DNA of 64,000 nt. Source: Lates calcarifer (Eukaryota; Chordata; Actinopteri; Centropomidae). Made by a program: the position numbers and the translations under genes. The DNA is taken from contig NC_066849.1 in assembly GCF_001640805.2 (NCBI RefSeq), positions 24,798,250 through 24,862,249 of the forward strand, written 5' to 3'. Every line of letters starts with the position of its first letter. The first letter of the stretch is position 1. Under the pieces are notes generated by a model that was not told the DNA's origin, searched no databases, and saw only the letters and a program-made list of their open reading frames with translations. This document shows, one piece after another, positions 39,906 through 53,461 of the stretch.

Positions 39906-41203
39906 TGTTCTTGCTCCCTGCTAAATGGTGAATCATTGCTGGATTGCTATGCAACAAATGAAGCAGTGTTCTATTGTATTGTAGTGAATTTGGCTTTTTT
40001 TAACTTAGTGAACTCTTTTCATATGATTTAAATGTAAATTTACGTAAACTTTGGATGTGAGCCTTAGTGCAGTTGGTTTTAGTTGCCAGAAAGTAAATGC
40101 AATTCTGTCTCATAGGCAGTTGTGGATAACTTTGCTTAAACAAAACAAAAAAAAGAAATATGCAATTAAAAATGTACTCGAGCTCTGGCACCTTATACAG
40201 TTTACTTTGGGTGAGGTTGTGATACCCAGCCAACAACTTCAGGCACTGTAGTCAAGGGAAGGAAGTGTTCCAACAACTGTGACAAACAATGTTAGAGTTG
40301 TGTTCTGCTGAGGCAAATCAAATACACTTCAGATAGGGAAATATTTGACAAAATTCAGACTGCTGTAGGCAAAGACAATGTTATAATTCTGAAAAGGTTT
40401 TCAAAACCTATTTGGTTAAATCAACATGGGACCCTTTGCTAGAAATCAGTCTTTTCTGTGTTGTCTTTATAGGAATATTTTAAATTATTCATGTCTTTCA
40501 GTGTGATGATCCAATACAAATGTGTTTTATAGAACTGGGCTGGATGGTTTCCTTTGCCAAAGATATTTCAAAGAAATCTAATTTGGTCAAAAAATCAATC
40601 TTTACCAAATAACACAAGGAGGAATGTCTCAATTCATTTTTGACAAAGAAGTCAAATAGAGGCCAGTTTCAAGGTCATGATTTGATTAAACAAGTGTGGA
40701 TGGAAAAAGAATAAGAGGAAGAGGAAGAGTGCTCGGCTCATCCTGAACTGTTTTGTTTCTGTCTGCTTTGGTTTTTGTCTCATACACAGCCAATATTGTT
40801 GATCTCCATTGTTAATTATATCTGCTTCAGTGAAACCACAAACTGCATCCCATTTGGACCAATTTGTCCCATTAAATATGTATTAACTGCAATTAGAGCA
40901 CCGTTTAAAAACTCAAACCACAAAATGGAAACTCCCAGGCAACTGAGCTGTGCTGTGTATTCATATTTACATTGTGTTATGGCTCTTTGTGTGGTAATAT
41001 GGAGACTATGCATTAAATCTTCAGTATTATTCAAGCACATATATATACAGTGGTATACAATGGCTGTATTGATAATGTTTCTTACCTGAGTGTATTCATG
41101 TGTGTCCACCCATGTGTGCGTGTGTACATGCTCATGCCTACATGTGTGTATGCAGGCGTGCGTGCTTATCCACCTGTATGTGTGTGTACTTTCCTCGGCT
41201 CAG

Positions 41204-41374
41204 CTCGGGAGCTAACGGGTGCGGAGAAGACGGCTGACCGTCGCCGAGGAGACGGACATCGATGCGGAGGAGGTGAGCCAGGTGCCGGCAGCAGAGGAAT
41301 TAAACCTCAATAGAGGAGTGACTGATCTGGACGCCACAGCCAAGACACCTGATGTAAACCACACAGAGAACAAG
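41204..41374 (+). CDS. nos1ap: NOS1AP internal exon (about exon 7): acidic linker, with an apparent 1-base frameshift
   Basis: The acceptor is CTCGGCTCAG and the donor AAG|GTAAAT. Joined in phase 1 to the previous exon, the exon opens A-RELTGAEKT, which matches the mammalian RQLTGAE. From about 41234 the recognisable protein is in the next frame: LTVAEETDIDAEEVSQ, then LNLNRGVTDLDATAK, ending NHTENK. Mammals have AEETDIDAVEV and SRGVTDLDA at the same places. The change of frame fits one extra G in the GG at 41232-41233. Read literally, the first frame continues for 26 unrelated codons to TAG at 41311-41313. The second frame has a TAA at 41213-41215 and the third a TGA at 41235-41237. Without the extra base the exon would be 170 bp and would end in phase 0, as the next exon needs. 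The exon is strikingly CpG-rich against its AT-rich introns. A sequencing or assembly error is the simplest explanation; a real allele is possible. Confidence 0.87.
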
Positions 41375-44300
41375 GTAAATCACCCTACACATGTATATGT
41401 ACGGTATGAGAGGTTTTTCCTCTTTGAACAGCAGAGGCTTATGTCAAATCTCCTGTGATGCCAACGTGGCTGTGGACAAATGACTGTTAAGAAATAATGT
41501 CTAGATACACAATAGAGAATAGTGACAGTGTTTGGCTGAAGGTGAGTTCTTTCTTACTTTAGGGAGAGTTTCAGGTTGATGTGTTGTGTTTGGACTGAAG
41601 ATTGAAGATTCACTGCCAGGGAATAAAAACTGATCTCAATGGGACAACAGAAAGACTAAAACTTTGCCTTGGCTTTTGCAAGTTGACTCTCTTGAGGTCA
41701 AAGTTCATTCGCCCTGGGCTGGTATCACTGGTCTTGAATTGGATTATTTTAATTCATAAAAGGTTTGGACAAAATTGCAATGTCTCATGGAAAATTCTGG
41801 ACTTGGATGAATGTGTAATCCTCTCCTAGTTTTATGTTACAATCCTTTCCACCATTAAATCATTACTTTTAAGAAGGAAATGATTTTAGTTTCTTCCAGA
41901 AGCACTTGTGAAACTAGAAAGATAATAGTTTTTCTATATATATCTGTAAGACCAAGAGAAACATTTTTGGTGATCTTTGGTTCCTCAACTATCATCTGTG
42001 GCCGTATGGTTAGCTTTTATGACTTACATCTGACTTTCTTGGATCTTTCTAATATGACAGCTTGTTAATAAAAGGTCAACGCTCAGCTGGGAATGATATA
42101 CTAACATTATTCTTGGCTTAATTTGTGAAAAGAAGGTGGTTGTAGAGGGGATTGATTTTTAACGTGGTATTTTATTAGGTTAAGGCTGACTCACCAGCAG
42201 CACATCTTCACTTCAGTGTCATGACAAGAAATGCTTAAACATTTAGGATGGGGGCGGCTTCCTGGAGACCGAGGGGTTCAAGTACTCACCATAAACATAC
42301 AGCAACAGCATACCTGGTTCACATCCAGCTGGAGACCTTTGTTGCATGTCATTCCTCATCTCTGTTCTTTTATTTTCATCATTTTTTACTGTCAGCTCTT
42401 TAATAAAAAAAGAAATATTGAATTTGTGCCATAGTTAAAGCAAAGTTTATTTATTAATGTTGGAGGTGGGGCTCAGGGAAAAGAAGTCAAGGAAAAAGCT
42501 CCACACAAGGTTGGTTATAAAGTGCATCAAAATCTTAGAGCGATTTCAGGTTAAGTCTTGGAAACCTGGAAGGAAATCAAGTATCTGTTCATTCTCTTGT
42601 GACCAGGCTGAACCCTGAAGTGTAACAGTGGATATTCAAAGTTTAGACAAGCCTTCAGATTTTCTACTTTCATGTCTTTGATTCTCTCGTACTTCTAAGA
42701 TTTCTTTTAGGCCTCAAATGAAAAACCTTCTTTCACTGATTTGAATATATATGCCTGTATTAACCAGCAGTAACATCAAGTTAACACCAAATCAGCATAA
42801 GTGTAGAAATAGCTGTCTGCCGCTATCACGTTTCTATTCAGAAGCTGTCTAGTATATTGGCAGCTGAGCTCCAAGACTACTACGCTGGTCATGCAGTTTG
42901 TGTGTTTGTGTTTATACGGCCTCATAGTGATAGAGATATGATACAGCTCAGTCAGACCGTCTGCTCTCTGGCCTGTGGAAACTCACCACCAGCAGTCTAT
43001 CTTTAACCAGAGAAATGGTCTGTGGCCTGTCTGGAGGTGTGTGAGCCCGGCTGTGTGGCTCAGCTGGCACAGTGGCCGGGATTTACAGTAGTATGGAGGT
43101 GTAATTGTGTTTTTGATTGAGGCGGCAGTGGGAGGACGGCACCGCGTGATGAGGGCAGAGAGGGGTGTGTAGGCTGATGTTTATTACATTACTCTTTGGC
43201 TTGAGACCTTGGACTCTGCATCGAGTTGGCAACAGTGTTGTATCATAATCATTTTATTATGTTTTTATTTTTTATCACTTCCTGCTCCATGGCTTTGCTG
43301 AGTGAGAGAGAGAGCACCTGGCCTGGCTCCATGTGCAACAAAATATGACTCGTATTTTCATCCTCGCTGCTTTGTTAAAGTGAAATATTGCTTTTGCATT
43401 TTTTGTATTTTATTGCAACCTTTTCTTCCATTTAAGGTCCATTTGGAGAAATTATTGCTTTTCATAGTGAGATGCAAGCTCATCTATCCCCTGAATCTAT
43501 ATAAGCAAAAATGTTTATCCTGAACATATCTCCAAAACATATATTTCATTTGTTTTCCCTATATAGCTGCTCCTGGCATCTAAATTGTAGTTTTGGTAAA
43601 ATATTAAAAGAATCAGCACATTGACTTGAAGCGTGCGTCACCCACACAATGAATGAAACCCTCATAGAAAAGCTCGGGGCAGTGGCTATGCTCTACACTT
43701 AACAGAGGTGCTGCAGTGTACATTTGCAAAACAAATCATTTAGTCATCAGTCTTTTGCTTTTTAAACCAAAAAGTACAGTTATTTCAGAATCTCTAAAAT
43801 ATAAAAATTAAATAAAATTTGACTTCTGATGAAGCATGAATCTCACCTCTCGCTCGTCCAAGTAAGTTTTATAGTGCAGCCTCTTCTTTGTGGTGCACCT
43901 AGACATAATGAGCTCATTACTGCTCCCTCAGGTCACAGTGGGTTTTTTTTCCCACGCAGGCCACAAGGGGCAGCAACGAGCCCGTTCCAAACTTGAAAAC
44001 AAACTTCAACAAGTAGCACAAAGGTGAGATTTATACTTTATCAGAAGTGTTTTCAAAGTTTTTTTTCACTTTTACAAGAGAAAAGACTTTTAAGATGGGA
44101 ACTAACTAGTTGATTTTGTGAATGTATGTCTGGGTAACCACCCCGTCCCTGTCAAAGTGCAGCACACTGCCGCTTCACACAGCAAGGCTGCAGCTTTTCT
44201 TACCAGGAAAAAAATCAGTACATCAAGATTCATCACTGGGCACTTTAGAGAGAGAAGATGAGGCCTGAAAAGACGCCAGTATTTGAAACTCAGTTGCAGC

Positions 44301-45674
44301 ATTTGCCAAACTTGCGGTTTTAGCTAGGCAATTATCTCAGAGGGTGAATCTGCCAGCACAACTAAGAAAATGTCTTGCTTTGCTTCTGCTGCTCAGTCAG
44401 TTGCATTATTTATGCTTACTGCTGGTCACACACACACAACACCTGATGCAAAGGAAAGTTTTTGTTTTTCAGCTCATGTTCTGTTTCACCTTGCCACTAA
44501 AAATGTCAAAAAGTCCCCTTTGCAGGAAAAGCCCTGGTCTGTAGTTAACTCTGGGCAATTAAGTACTTCCTCAGGCACTCTCAATTAATGGTAAATAATT
44601 AAGCAGACAAGCTGTTAGGCAACACCCCGGGCCAGAGTTTATTAAACTTTTCATCACGACCCCAATGAGAGACGTTATGTCACCGTAGGCTCCAGACTCA
44701 CTGAAACGAACCTGTTAACTCACACCATGAGACTCACCAGAGCAGGACTTTGAGACCCAGTCTGGGTCCTGACTCAGAGTTACAAAACCAAGCTATTCAG
44801 CTGTTTAACAGTCCTTGGGTCCCATTAATGTTAGAGTTATGAGACCTTTCATTACAGCTCCTGATTGAAAGCAACACAGCGTGAAATCACTGAAACAACG
44901 AGCTCCCAGCAATGACCTCTATTCTCAGGTCATTGGAGGAAGTGTGTGTCTGTGTGTGTGACAGTTTGCAAAGCTGCTTTTGTGCATACATATACTGCAG
45001 GTATTCTTTTCTTTCTCCCTTTGACACATTGGTCACTTGTAACAGCTTGACAGATTAAATGGGAATGCGCAGGGACAAGTGGGGGAGGGTAACGTTGAAT
45101 AAGATGTGTGTGCGTGCGTCTGTGTGCCTTTACGTTAGTTTCCACGTGCATGCATTTTTATTACAGAACTGAGTGTGTATGTTCCCGAGCAGAGGGATTT
45201 GATTCACTACAGGGTTTCTCTGGAAGCTCATGAAAGGGAAAGCAGCCTGTGAGTGTTAAAGTTCATTCTCTTCCTGTCAGCTCCCGTTAGACTGACAAAT
45301 CCCTCGGCACCCTGCATCCAAGCGATCCCAGAGGACTCGGGGAGCACGCATCAATCCCATCTTGGGCTCTGTGTCCATGGGGTCAAGTCAGGACATTTAC
45401 TTTTAAAAGGCTTGCCAGGAGGACAATTTATACTAGACAAATTGGAAAGACCAAATCACAGTTTAGAGACAACTACATTTTACATGTTTCAAGAGGCTGC
45501 AGTGTTTTGTTGGCAGAGGACGGGTACTCATCGATGGTTTCAATAAAAAGTGAGTGCTGTGCATAACAAAAGAGAAAAAGACAAAAGATCTGACTGTGCC
45601 TGAAACTAAATGTCAAGATGATTTAAGAGCCTCAACACAGAATTCCTTTCTCTAACATCAATCTCGTGTTTATA

Positions 45675-45698
45675 AGCTCCTGTTCAAAAACAGGAGCT
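45675..45698. repeat. Short perfect hairpin (10-bp arms, CAAA loop)
   Basis: AGCTCCTGTT at 45675-45684 is exactly complementary to AACAGGAGCT at 45689-45698. It is small enough to be chance in an intron. Confidence 0.85.
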
Positions 45699-45765
45699 CA
45701 GTGCAATAGTTTAAGTAAGAGGTGGTTTTTCCTTTGTGGGTGAATTAGACAGAAAGACAAGTGGA

Positions 45766-45766
<1 letters not shown>

Positions 45767-45814
<48 letters not shown>
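45767..45814. repeat. (TG)24 microsatellite
   Basis: The longest perfect dinucleotide run in the window, 48 bases. Confidence 0.97.
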
Positions 45815-45816
<2 letters not shown>

Positions 45817-48800
45817 CACATGGGCATGTGTGCTTTAAAGTGAGGCTGTACAACAAATGCTTTGATGGAGGTTTTGCCTCTGGCCCAGTTTCAGATGCTG
45901 TCAGGCAGGTGTAAACACTCTGATCTCTGAGTGCAGCACTACAGGCAGCACTCCACTGACAGCACTCCTGCTCTTTTTTTCTCTTGTGCCATCATTAGTT
46001 CGCATCAGTTGGTCCAGCCCTGGAATTACAAGCACAGCCTTACATGGATGGATCACTGAATGGTCCTGATGGGCACAGGTCTTTGGGCCCAAAGGATCAG
46101 GGGAGTCTCTGTTTGAAGTGACTTGTTGGAAAGTCACAGAGTTTAGTTAAATTATTATAATATTATTATTATTTATTGTTCTTGATCTTTTATCAGACTC
46201 TTAAGTATTGAGTATCACCAAGTCCACCTCAGTATTTGTTTTTAGTAACACTTAATTTACAGATCTATAATGTCGAGCTCTGTAATTGGTACAAATAAAC
46301 AGATATGGAGAATAACATTTTCAATAGTAAGTAAATAATGAATTAATATTCACTCTGCTTTAAAATGGAGCATTTCTTTCCTATTTTCCTTTTAATTTGA
46401 ACCAAATGACAATTATTTGAAAGTTAACAGTGTTAACATTGTTTATGTTTATTTTGCAGCTGCACAGCACACTGACACTATAGTATCATTAAATACACAA
46501 ATGTCTAAAGCAGTTTAAATGAGAGCCAAATATCTCTGCATTAAAAAAAAAGAACCCACAATTGCAGTGCTATTTTTGAGCCATCACCTGAGCGTTCTGG
46601 TTCACCTGTAACATGTCACACATCAGGAAACATCTGGGGTCTTGCTCCCATGTAGGTTGTTGGGGCTCTTGCATGTTTGTGGTGTTGTCTCATAATCCAT
46701 CCCTGTGGCCCAAGTGTGGTGGTTATTTGTTGGTCCACCTGATGCAAATTAGTTGTTTCTCTGTCTAGACCTTCGTATTTTGGGATACAATAAACACAAC
46801 AGTTTCTAAAGGTCAAAAATGCAATATTAGACTTACAGCATGTTTCATTTTCTGCAGAATGCGTTTATATTCCAGAGTAATTCCTATCTCAGAATAGATC
46901 ATTGAAGTGCATGTTTTTAATATTCACTTCCTTATTGTAATTTGTATTAATTCTATGTCAAAGTCTTGACATGGTGGTGATGCTGTTATTAACTATAAAT
47001 TGCTTCTCACCAAAATTAATATCATTATTTATTTTCTTGTCAGTTGTTTTTCTTTATTTTTTTTCTTTACATCATTTGATGTCTCTTTCAATAAACTAGT
47101 TACATAATTAATTAATATGAATGTTGCTAATGTTTGAGCAAACAGCAAAAGTGACTTTATTTTATACATAAAACTCCAGGGATGTACAACATGACTATAG
47201 GGTTACAGGGTTTTAGAGAGACTTCAGTTAGACTGAAACCATCATGAATGCTGTTTTCACACATAAGATTACTTACACGGCCTCAGGACAATGGTGTGAT
47301 GATGACATCAAGACATGTGTAGGAAGAAGGGAAAAGGTGTGAGGAGGAAGTGGAGCTAAACACAAAATGGTAGAAATCACAGTTTTTCTGTCTGCGTGAC
47401 TTGGAGGTGAAATGTGTTGGTGCACATGATGTAGCCATCGATCGAGAAGACAAGCTGCAGAGCCAGGAAGATTAACAAGGAGTTAGGCACAGGGCAGCTT
47501 CCTAAAATGCAATCAGTATGTTTTTGAAGTTTGCTCACACAGACCTCAGGAGCTGAATGTGAGTGTGGAGACAGAACAGAAAGGACTAATAATATGTCTA
47601 AAAGCACAGTTATGAACCCTTTGAAATGAAGGCGATTTATTTTCAGCTCATCTCGATACTCGCACCTCTCTCAAGGAGAAGGTGTGTCACATCTATGCAT
47701 GTTAAGTTTTTCATTTAACGACATTTAGTCCCGCGTGTCATTTAACTGAGTCGTGGTTAGGGTTATTTGAGAAATTACGTGGCATGAAATGACATGTTGA
47801 AAGATAAGAATGCGTAGCGGTAACACATGAAATCAAATGTTGTTCATGTTCCATTTGGTGATACCAGGCTGAAACATTTGTAATGTGGACAACTCTGCAT
47901 TCTTCCTGTTAAAAGTAAACATGACAGAAAGCTTCTGGCAGTTCTGGCTTTTCTATATGCTTTATCGTTACTATATAATTGGTATTACAGACATCAGAAT
48001 ATTAGAGTTAATACATAGCATATGGTTTCTTAACAATTAGTGCATAAACACCATGTACTGTAAGAACTAAATGTAGGAAGTCACATTCAATTCAGCTATC
48101 TCATGGAAAGAGTATAATACTTGGAAGTTTTAAGTGCATGTGTCTGTTGTTGTCCATTACTAACTGGTAAGCCAGAGGCTGTTTTGTAAGTCCAGAGTCT
48201 TCCTCTGTTCTCCATCTTTTTGCTGAGAGTTAACAATTTCCACTTCTCCTCTGCTTTAAACGTACGACACACACACACATACTCACATTGGGTCTTTTAC
48301 CTTGGCTGTCTCCTCAGCAGCCTTACAGGACAGAGACTTATCTTTTCAATACTCTTTACAGACAAGCAGGCAGTGAAAATGCAGCCTCTCAACTTTTCAC
48401 TGACTCTAAACCCGATGGGTTTGTTTGAGAATATCTGTGGACCCATAAATAACGGAGAGACCAGACCTAGTTTTCTGCTGCTGGGGTTGTTTCTCTTGAT
48501 AGCCTCACAGTCTGATGATTTGATTTCTCAGTACCTTGCGTATGGGAATGTTTTTCCATGGGTTGTGAACTGATAACAAACTACAAGACATATTACCCAA
48601 CTGAGAGTGTAAAACAGTGACCTTTTGATTGTAGGCAGAGCTGAGTCAGTCCAGGTTTGCTTGGAGTTGTGAGTTTTCCATTGGCTCAGACGATCATACA
48701 CACTTTGACTCCCACACATTGACTTTGTTTCTCCCCTCTCTCTCTCTGTGCCTCTATCACTTGACTTTCCACTTCATTAGCTTCCATTTTGTGCCAACAT

Positions 48801-49219
48801 TCAATGTCTTTTTTTTTTTTTCCCCAAACTGGGGCATGTTCATGCCAGGAATCCAGTATTCAGTGCAGACGTCCTTCATAGAAGATTTAGACAATCGTTT
48901 CACTCCATTTCTCCACAGAAACCCAGAGTTACAAAAATCTTCTGTGGTTTGATCGTCCAAATCTGTTCAGCTGTTAAACTCTGTGATAGATGGCAGCCCT
49001 CAAAGAATGAAGTGGACAGTTTAACTCCCTGGAAAACCTGGGAAGTTATGAAATAAAAAAGTAAGTGTGAAAAGATCATCTATAACCAGCTCGATGGAAA
49101 CAAGTAACAGAAGTAAAAATGCCATTTCTTTTTGTCTTTAAATCAAGGATTACTTAAAAAGATTTACTGTAAATGCAAATTTGATTAATTGAATGTTCCG
49201 TCTCTGCACTGTAACAAAC

Positions 49220-49239
49220 TACACACACACACACACACT
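49220..49239. repeat. (CA)9-10 microsatellite
   Basis: A CA run followed by CTCACACTC. Confidence 0.93.
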
Positions 49240-51532
49240 CACACTCAGTTCTTGTGAGAGTCAGGATGATCTGTTGAATCTGGATTTCTCATCAGCGCTC
49301 AGTTTTATTCTTGCTGTTATATTTCAGTATAACTAGAGGCTGAATGGACAGCCATGTGCTGCTGAACGCCAGGAGTCAGCAGGTTTTCTTTACTTGTGAC
49401 TTCATTTATCAGTTGGGTGATCTGATTTGTCCTCTCTCCCTAATAATAGCTTGCTTTAGTTTTTGTTTGGACAAAGATCTATTCATAAAATGTAAAAATA
49501 CAAACTCTGGATGATGGAAAATCTTCTTAGCAAAGTATTCTGGGAAAGTAAAAACTGAATTTATTCTGTGCTGCCCTACTGTAATACCTGACATAAAACT
49601 GTGATGTTTTCACTCAAGGTCATCATACCATCAGAATCTCATACTGACTCATTACATTACATGAGTGAAGGTTACATGCTTTGTATTGACTTAAATGAAA
49701 AATACCTCTTTCTGTCAGAATATAAATAATGTTCCTGACATTGGCAAATCACAGTCCTGATCCACAGAGCCAAGAGCCCTGCTGTGTTCCTGGTCTAAAA
49801 CAGTCACAGATTAGACTGGAATCAAAGCACATACAAATTAATGCCAGAGTGACTGTGTGGCATCATTAAAAAGAAATAAGACAACCATTAGCCAGGGCAA
49901 CAAGAAATGGCATATTGAATAGTTTGGACAGCAGTGGTTGTGGTGAAAGAGAAACAAAGGCAGCTAAAATAACACATGGACACAGACGCCCTCAAATCTT
50001 TCTCACAGGTGCAGATTTTCTACAACAAGCTCAGTGACTGAAGCTTTTCATCTGTTCACTTCTCAAAAAGACAACCACCTCATGTTGTTGTTGAAATTGG
50101 AAATAGCCAGTGGGAATGTGAGACGAAATGGAAAGCCTTATCTTAGAGGTAGCACGACCACGTCACATGCTATTGTTGGTCAGCAGCAGATTGTTAGTGG
50201 CCTGGTGTTTTGAAAATTTGGCTTAGTTTGACCAGAAAGCCTGTTCACACTTTGAAGCCCAAAACCAAAGAGCTGCTTTGCTTTGATGTGAATATAACAT
50301 TTTCTTTCTTGAAACATGCTCTGAGTGAGTATAACTATTAGTATTACATAGAAATCCACTACACAACATAAAGAAAACATATCTCAGTGAGGTAAATTGC
50401 TTTCTACTGTTCTACTTTTGTTTTGGAGCATTTTTCTTTTCAGTATTCCCCCAAATAACCCGACCATCACAAATCATATTGAGACGTTTGCAAAAGAAAT
50501 AGCAATGTTTCATATCAAACCCCCCCTAACCCTAACAGCCTAATGGCTAGGTTACCACTAATAATATACTCAAGATGCCTGTGAAGGAGCCACAAGACAT
50601 TTGTGTCTTTAAGGGTTCTGCTTATGTAGAAAATCTCAGGAAATGTGTTAGAGTTCACCAACTAAAGTAGCACGGAAATCAATTATTATAATCAGCGACT
50701 GTAGCTTCCTAGATTTACAACACTGGTTACTTTGTGAGGTATTCTGTTAGAGGGAACCTTAGCTGAAGGGAACACCTTTACCCAAATAAAACTACTGCTA
50801 TATAATGACTGTTAGAGTTGATGGTATGATCTGATATTACAGTAGGTCGCAGTAGAGTGATCTCCCAGGCTTTTACTCAAGAGCCTTTGATAAAGTTGTA
50901 AATCTGTAGCTGAGGCTGTCGGTGGTGGAGGAAGCCAGACCCTGTCTAACCTTTTAGTGTTTTATTGCTTGTGTGTGTCAGTGTGTGTGGGAGGGGACGG
51001 AGTGTTTGACAGACAGAGAGCAACTAGTGTAATCACAGCTGGAGGAGGAAAAATAAAGACTTCCTTTATCTGCTGCCATCTATCTTTAGTTTCCTTTCTG
51101 TATCTTTTTCAAACCCTCTTTTTCTTCCCGGTTTTCTCCCTCGTCTCGTTCCATCCTTCAATGAGCGTAACGAGTGGCTAAAAGATAAAGGCAGACTCCA
51201 GCTGCATGCTAACAACCTGTATTAGCATGTGTATGTGTGGGAATTAGATGGTAATATCTGAGTTTCCCTCAGGCATAGCAGACTTGAGCAGTTATCTTGT
51301 GGAATTTCGGCAGCGGCCTGCTGTTTTTCTCCATCCTCTTTAACTCCCCCACTCAGTTTGGATATTCTGCTGTACTGTCTTCTGTAATTGGCTTCGACTG
51401 TGGTAAACAAGTTTAGGGTTCAGTGTACAGAGGTGGATTGTTGTTCCTTATTCTGCACAGTAAACACAGTACAGAGAGGCTAAAGCTATGTTTGAATATT
51501 CAGGCTTTCACTCAGCAAACTCTCAAAGACCC

Positions 51533-51570
51533 GTGTGTGTGTGTGTCTGTGTTTGTGTGTGTTTGTGTGT
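51533..51570. repeat. Imperfect GT microsatellite
   Basis: A GT run with CTGT and TTTGT interruptions. Confidence 0.9.
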
Positions 51571-53224
51571 CATAATGGATTCAATGCTTGTCTCAGTTTT
51601 TGTCTCTAAAAATGAAAATTGATCATGATGATCCATCATCTAAGTCATTTACTCATTCATGTGTCCCATATGAAAGTTTACAAGTTTAGTTTACAAATGC
51701 AATTTTTCTCAATTAACTTCATCCATTGAGTGCTTCAAATCTCATATTTTCCCATTCTATTAAGCATCTTCTATGACATTTTTTCATATGCCATAACCCC
51801 GCCTGGTTGTGTCACTCATTTCTGAGGAGGCACTCCAGGCACCAGCTCCTGAGAATAATTTGTCATCCAATCTTCAGAGCTGCTTGGGCCCAAAATACTG
51901 TGGCATTTTTTGAAATTATAGTAATTGGCTCAAGGGGATGCTTATAATTAGAGGTCAAAACAAGGTGACATTTTTCAGCTGAAAATTCAGTTTTGCCCAG
52001 AGGGAGCAAATGTTCAGCGCTGACTTGTTGTTTCGTTGCCTCTTTATATGTTTTGGTTACTTCTTCTGTTAAAGCTGCATTATGGGATTTGTGAAATATT
52101 CCAAAGCAAAGTCACAACAATAAAATGTTGATACACTTTAATCAAGACCAAAGCTCATTACGCTGTCGTGGCTAACATGTTAGCAAAGTATCAACTACTA
52201 TTACATGGAGCAGATTAGACTCTGATTGAAGTTGTGTTTTTGTCCACTTGAAAAATCCAAATTCAGAATTCAGTCTCTTTTTTGCCCTGGTTTGGTTTTA
52301 TCTGTGGGGTTGTTTAGCTAAACAAAGGTTAAAAGCTGTGTAGGGTTGCTAAATTCAGTGTTGCTTGTTAATTCTGCTTTTCTGACAGTTAGATAGTTTT
52401 GGAAAACTCCTGCCCCCACACCTTTCCAAAGTCAGATAAGGGGGGCTCTGACCATTTCTCTCCAAAATAGATGATCTGACATTCATGCCCTTTTCACGCC
52501 ATGACTGGCTAGCTGTGTGGTGGTGAGAAACGAGCCAGGGTTTGAACATTTCTCTCACTATTTCCATCACTTTTCACATGAACAAGTGAGCGCTTCTGTT
52601 ATCCCCATATTCAAATAATATCACATCTGCCTCCTCTATGTCACCCAGCTTTTCACAAAAATAGGTTTTTAATTTTTTCTGCATCTTCAGTGCTGCATGA
52701 TTAACACCCCACTCAGATATGTCCACCTAATTACCATGGAAGGTACTGTCTCCTGAAATAGGAACGTTTTTTTGGGATAATGTCAGAAACGACTGCTCAA
52801 ATGTACATTTGGAATGGAATTTCTTTTCCGTCCGTGTTCTGTGTCGTTCTGCTGCTGCTGACAGCCTGTTTACGTCTGTCGCCTCTTTCAGTTTCTGTAT
52901 AAATTGAGAATAGTTCCCGTGTCCACAGCGCCACAAATCCAAACATGTCATCATTTCTCCTCTCTGTTAGTCTGAGTGCTGAATCATCTTATTCACTCTT
53001 CCACTTACTGAACTTTCACTGTTTGCCAGACAACAGTCACTGTTTCAAAGCTACAGCAGCAGTCCCATTTAGCATCCCGCACTTAGCAGCTGAGCAGTCT
53101 GCAAGTAGCTACTATGAGAAAAAGGTGAATGATGTGTCTGTTTTGAAGAGGCACTTCAAGAGAAAGGGAGTCTATTTCATGTGATCTTTCATGTTACAAC
53201 TAATTTTCCCTTGTTCTTTTTCTT

Positions 53225-53275
<51 letters not shown>
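53225..53275. repeat. Compound (TC)13(AC)12 microsatellite
   Basis: A TC run from 53225 to 53250 changes directly to an AC run ending at 53275. It is followed 145 bp later by a GT run in inverted orientation. Confidence 0.96.
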
Positions 53276-53280
<5 letters not shown>

Positions 53281-53417
53281 ACAGAGCTGCTTGAGACTTC
53301 CTCCTTGCCATTCATTACGTGATGGCACCAAACAGCCGTCAGCTTGGATAATTTCCTCTCATTAACCTAAAAGATCCAACTCAGACAGGCTATCAGTCAC
53401 ATATCCCTCTCATGGAG

Positions 53418-53420
<3 letters not shown>

Positions 53421-53459
<39 letters not shown>
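53421..53459. repeat. (GT)16 with GCGCGC end
   Basis: A GT run that ends in GCGCGCGT, a purine-pyrimidine alternation. Confidence 0.96.

Positions 53460-53461
<2 letters not shown>

Larger units (their letters stand above)
34804..41203 (+). other. nos1ap: NOS1AP intron between the PTB C-terminal exon and the linker exon
   Basis: This 6,400-bp intron runs from GTACAC to GGCTCAG. A (CA)14 repeat lies close to the donor. Purine-rich, strand-asymmetric stretches occupy 37138-37392 and about 38586-39025. A copy of an interspersed repeat lies at about 39.6-39.9 kb. The last roughly 100 bases before the acceptor are rich in imperfect TG motifs. No further exon was recognised. Confidence 0.88.

Noticed and set aside
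41050..41313. 87-codon frame ending in the exon 7 stop
   Set aside because: Upstream of 41204 it is intron TG-rich sequence. Only the part from 41204 is exon, and after 41233 it is the out-of-frame tail discussed in the findings.
41375..41458. Open reading through the exon 7 donor (VNHPTHVYV), similar to the mammalian VSHPQ that follows SK
   Set aside because: The first residues come from the GTAAAT donor itself. The only nearby alternative donor (after 41403) would end in phase 2 and put exon 8 out of frame with an early stop. AAG|GTAAAT with phase 0 fits exon 8 directly, so the resemblance is probably chance.
43056..43067. TGGCTCAGCTGG matches the RNA polymerase III A-box consensus
   Set aside because: No B-box (GGTTCGANTCC) at the right distance and no cloverleaf, so neither a tRNA nor a tRNA-derived SINE can be supported.
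45675..45698. Perfect 10-bp hairpin as a functional element
   Set aside because: Stems of this size are expected by chance in tens of kilobases, and nothing nearby suggests a role.
50521..50536. Telomere-like CCCTAACCCTAA
   Set aside because: Only two units, as with GGGTTAGGG near 19209 and GGTTAGGGTTA near 47756. This is too short to indicate an interstitial telomeric site.
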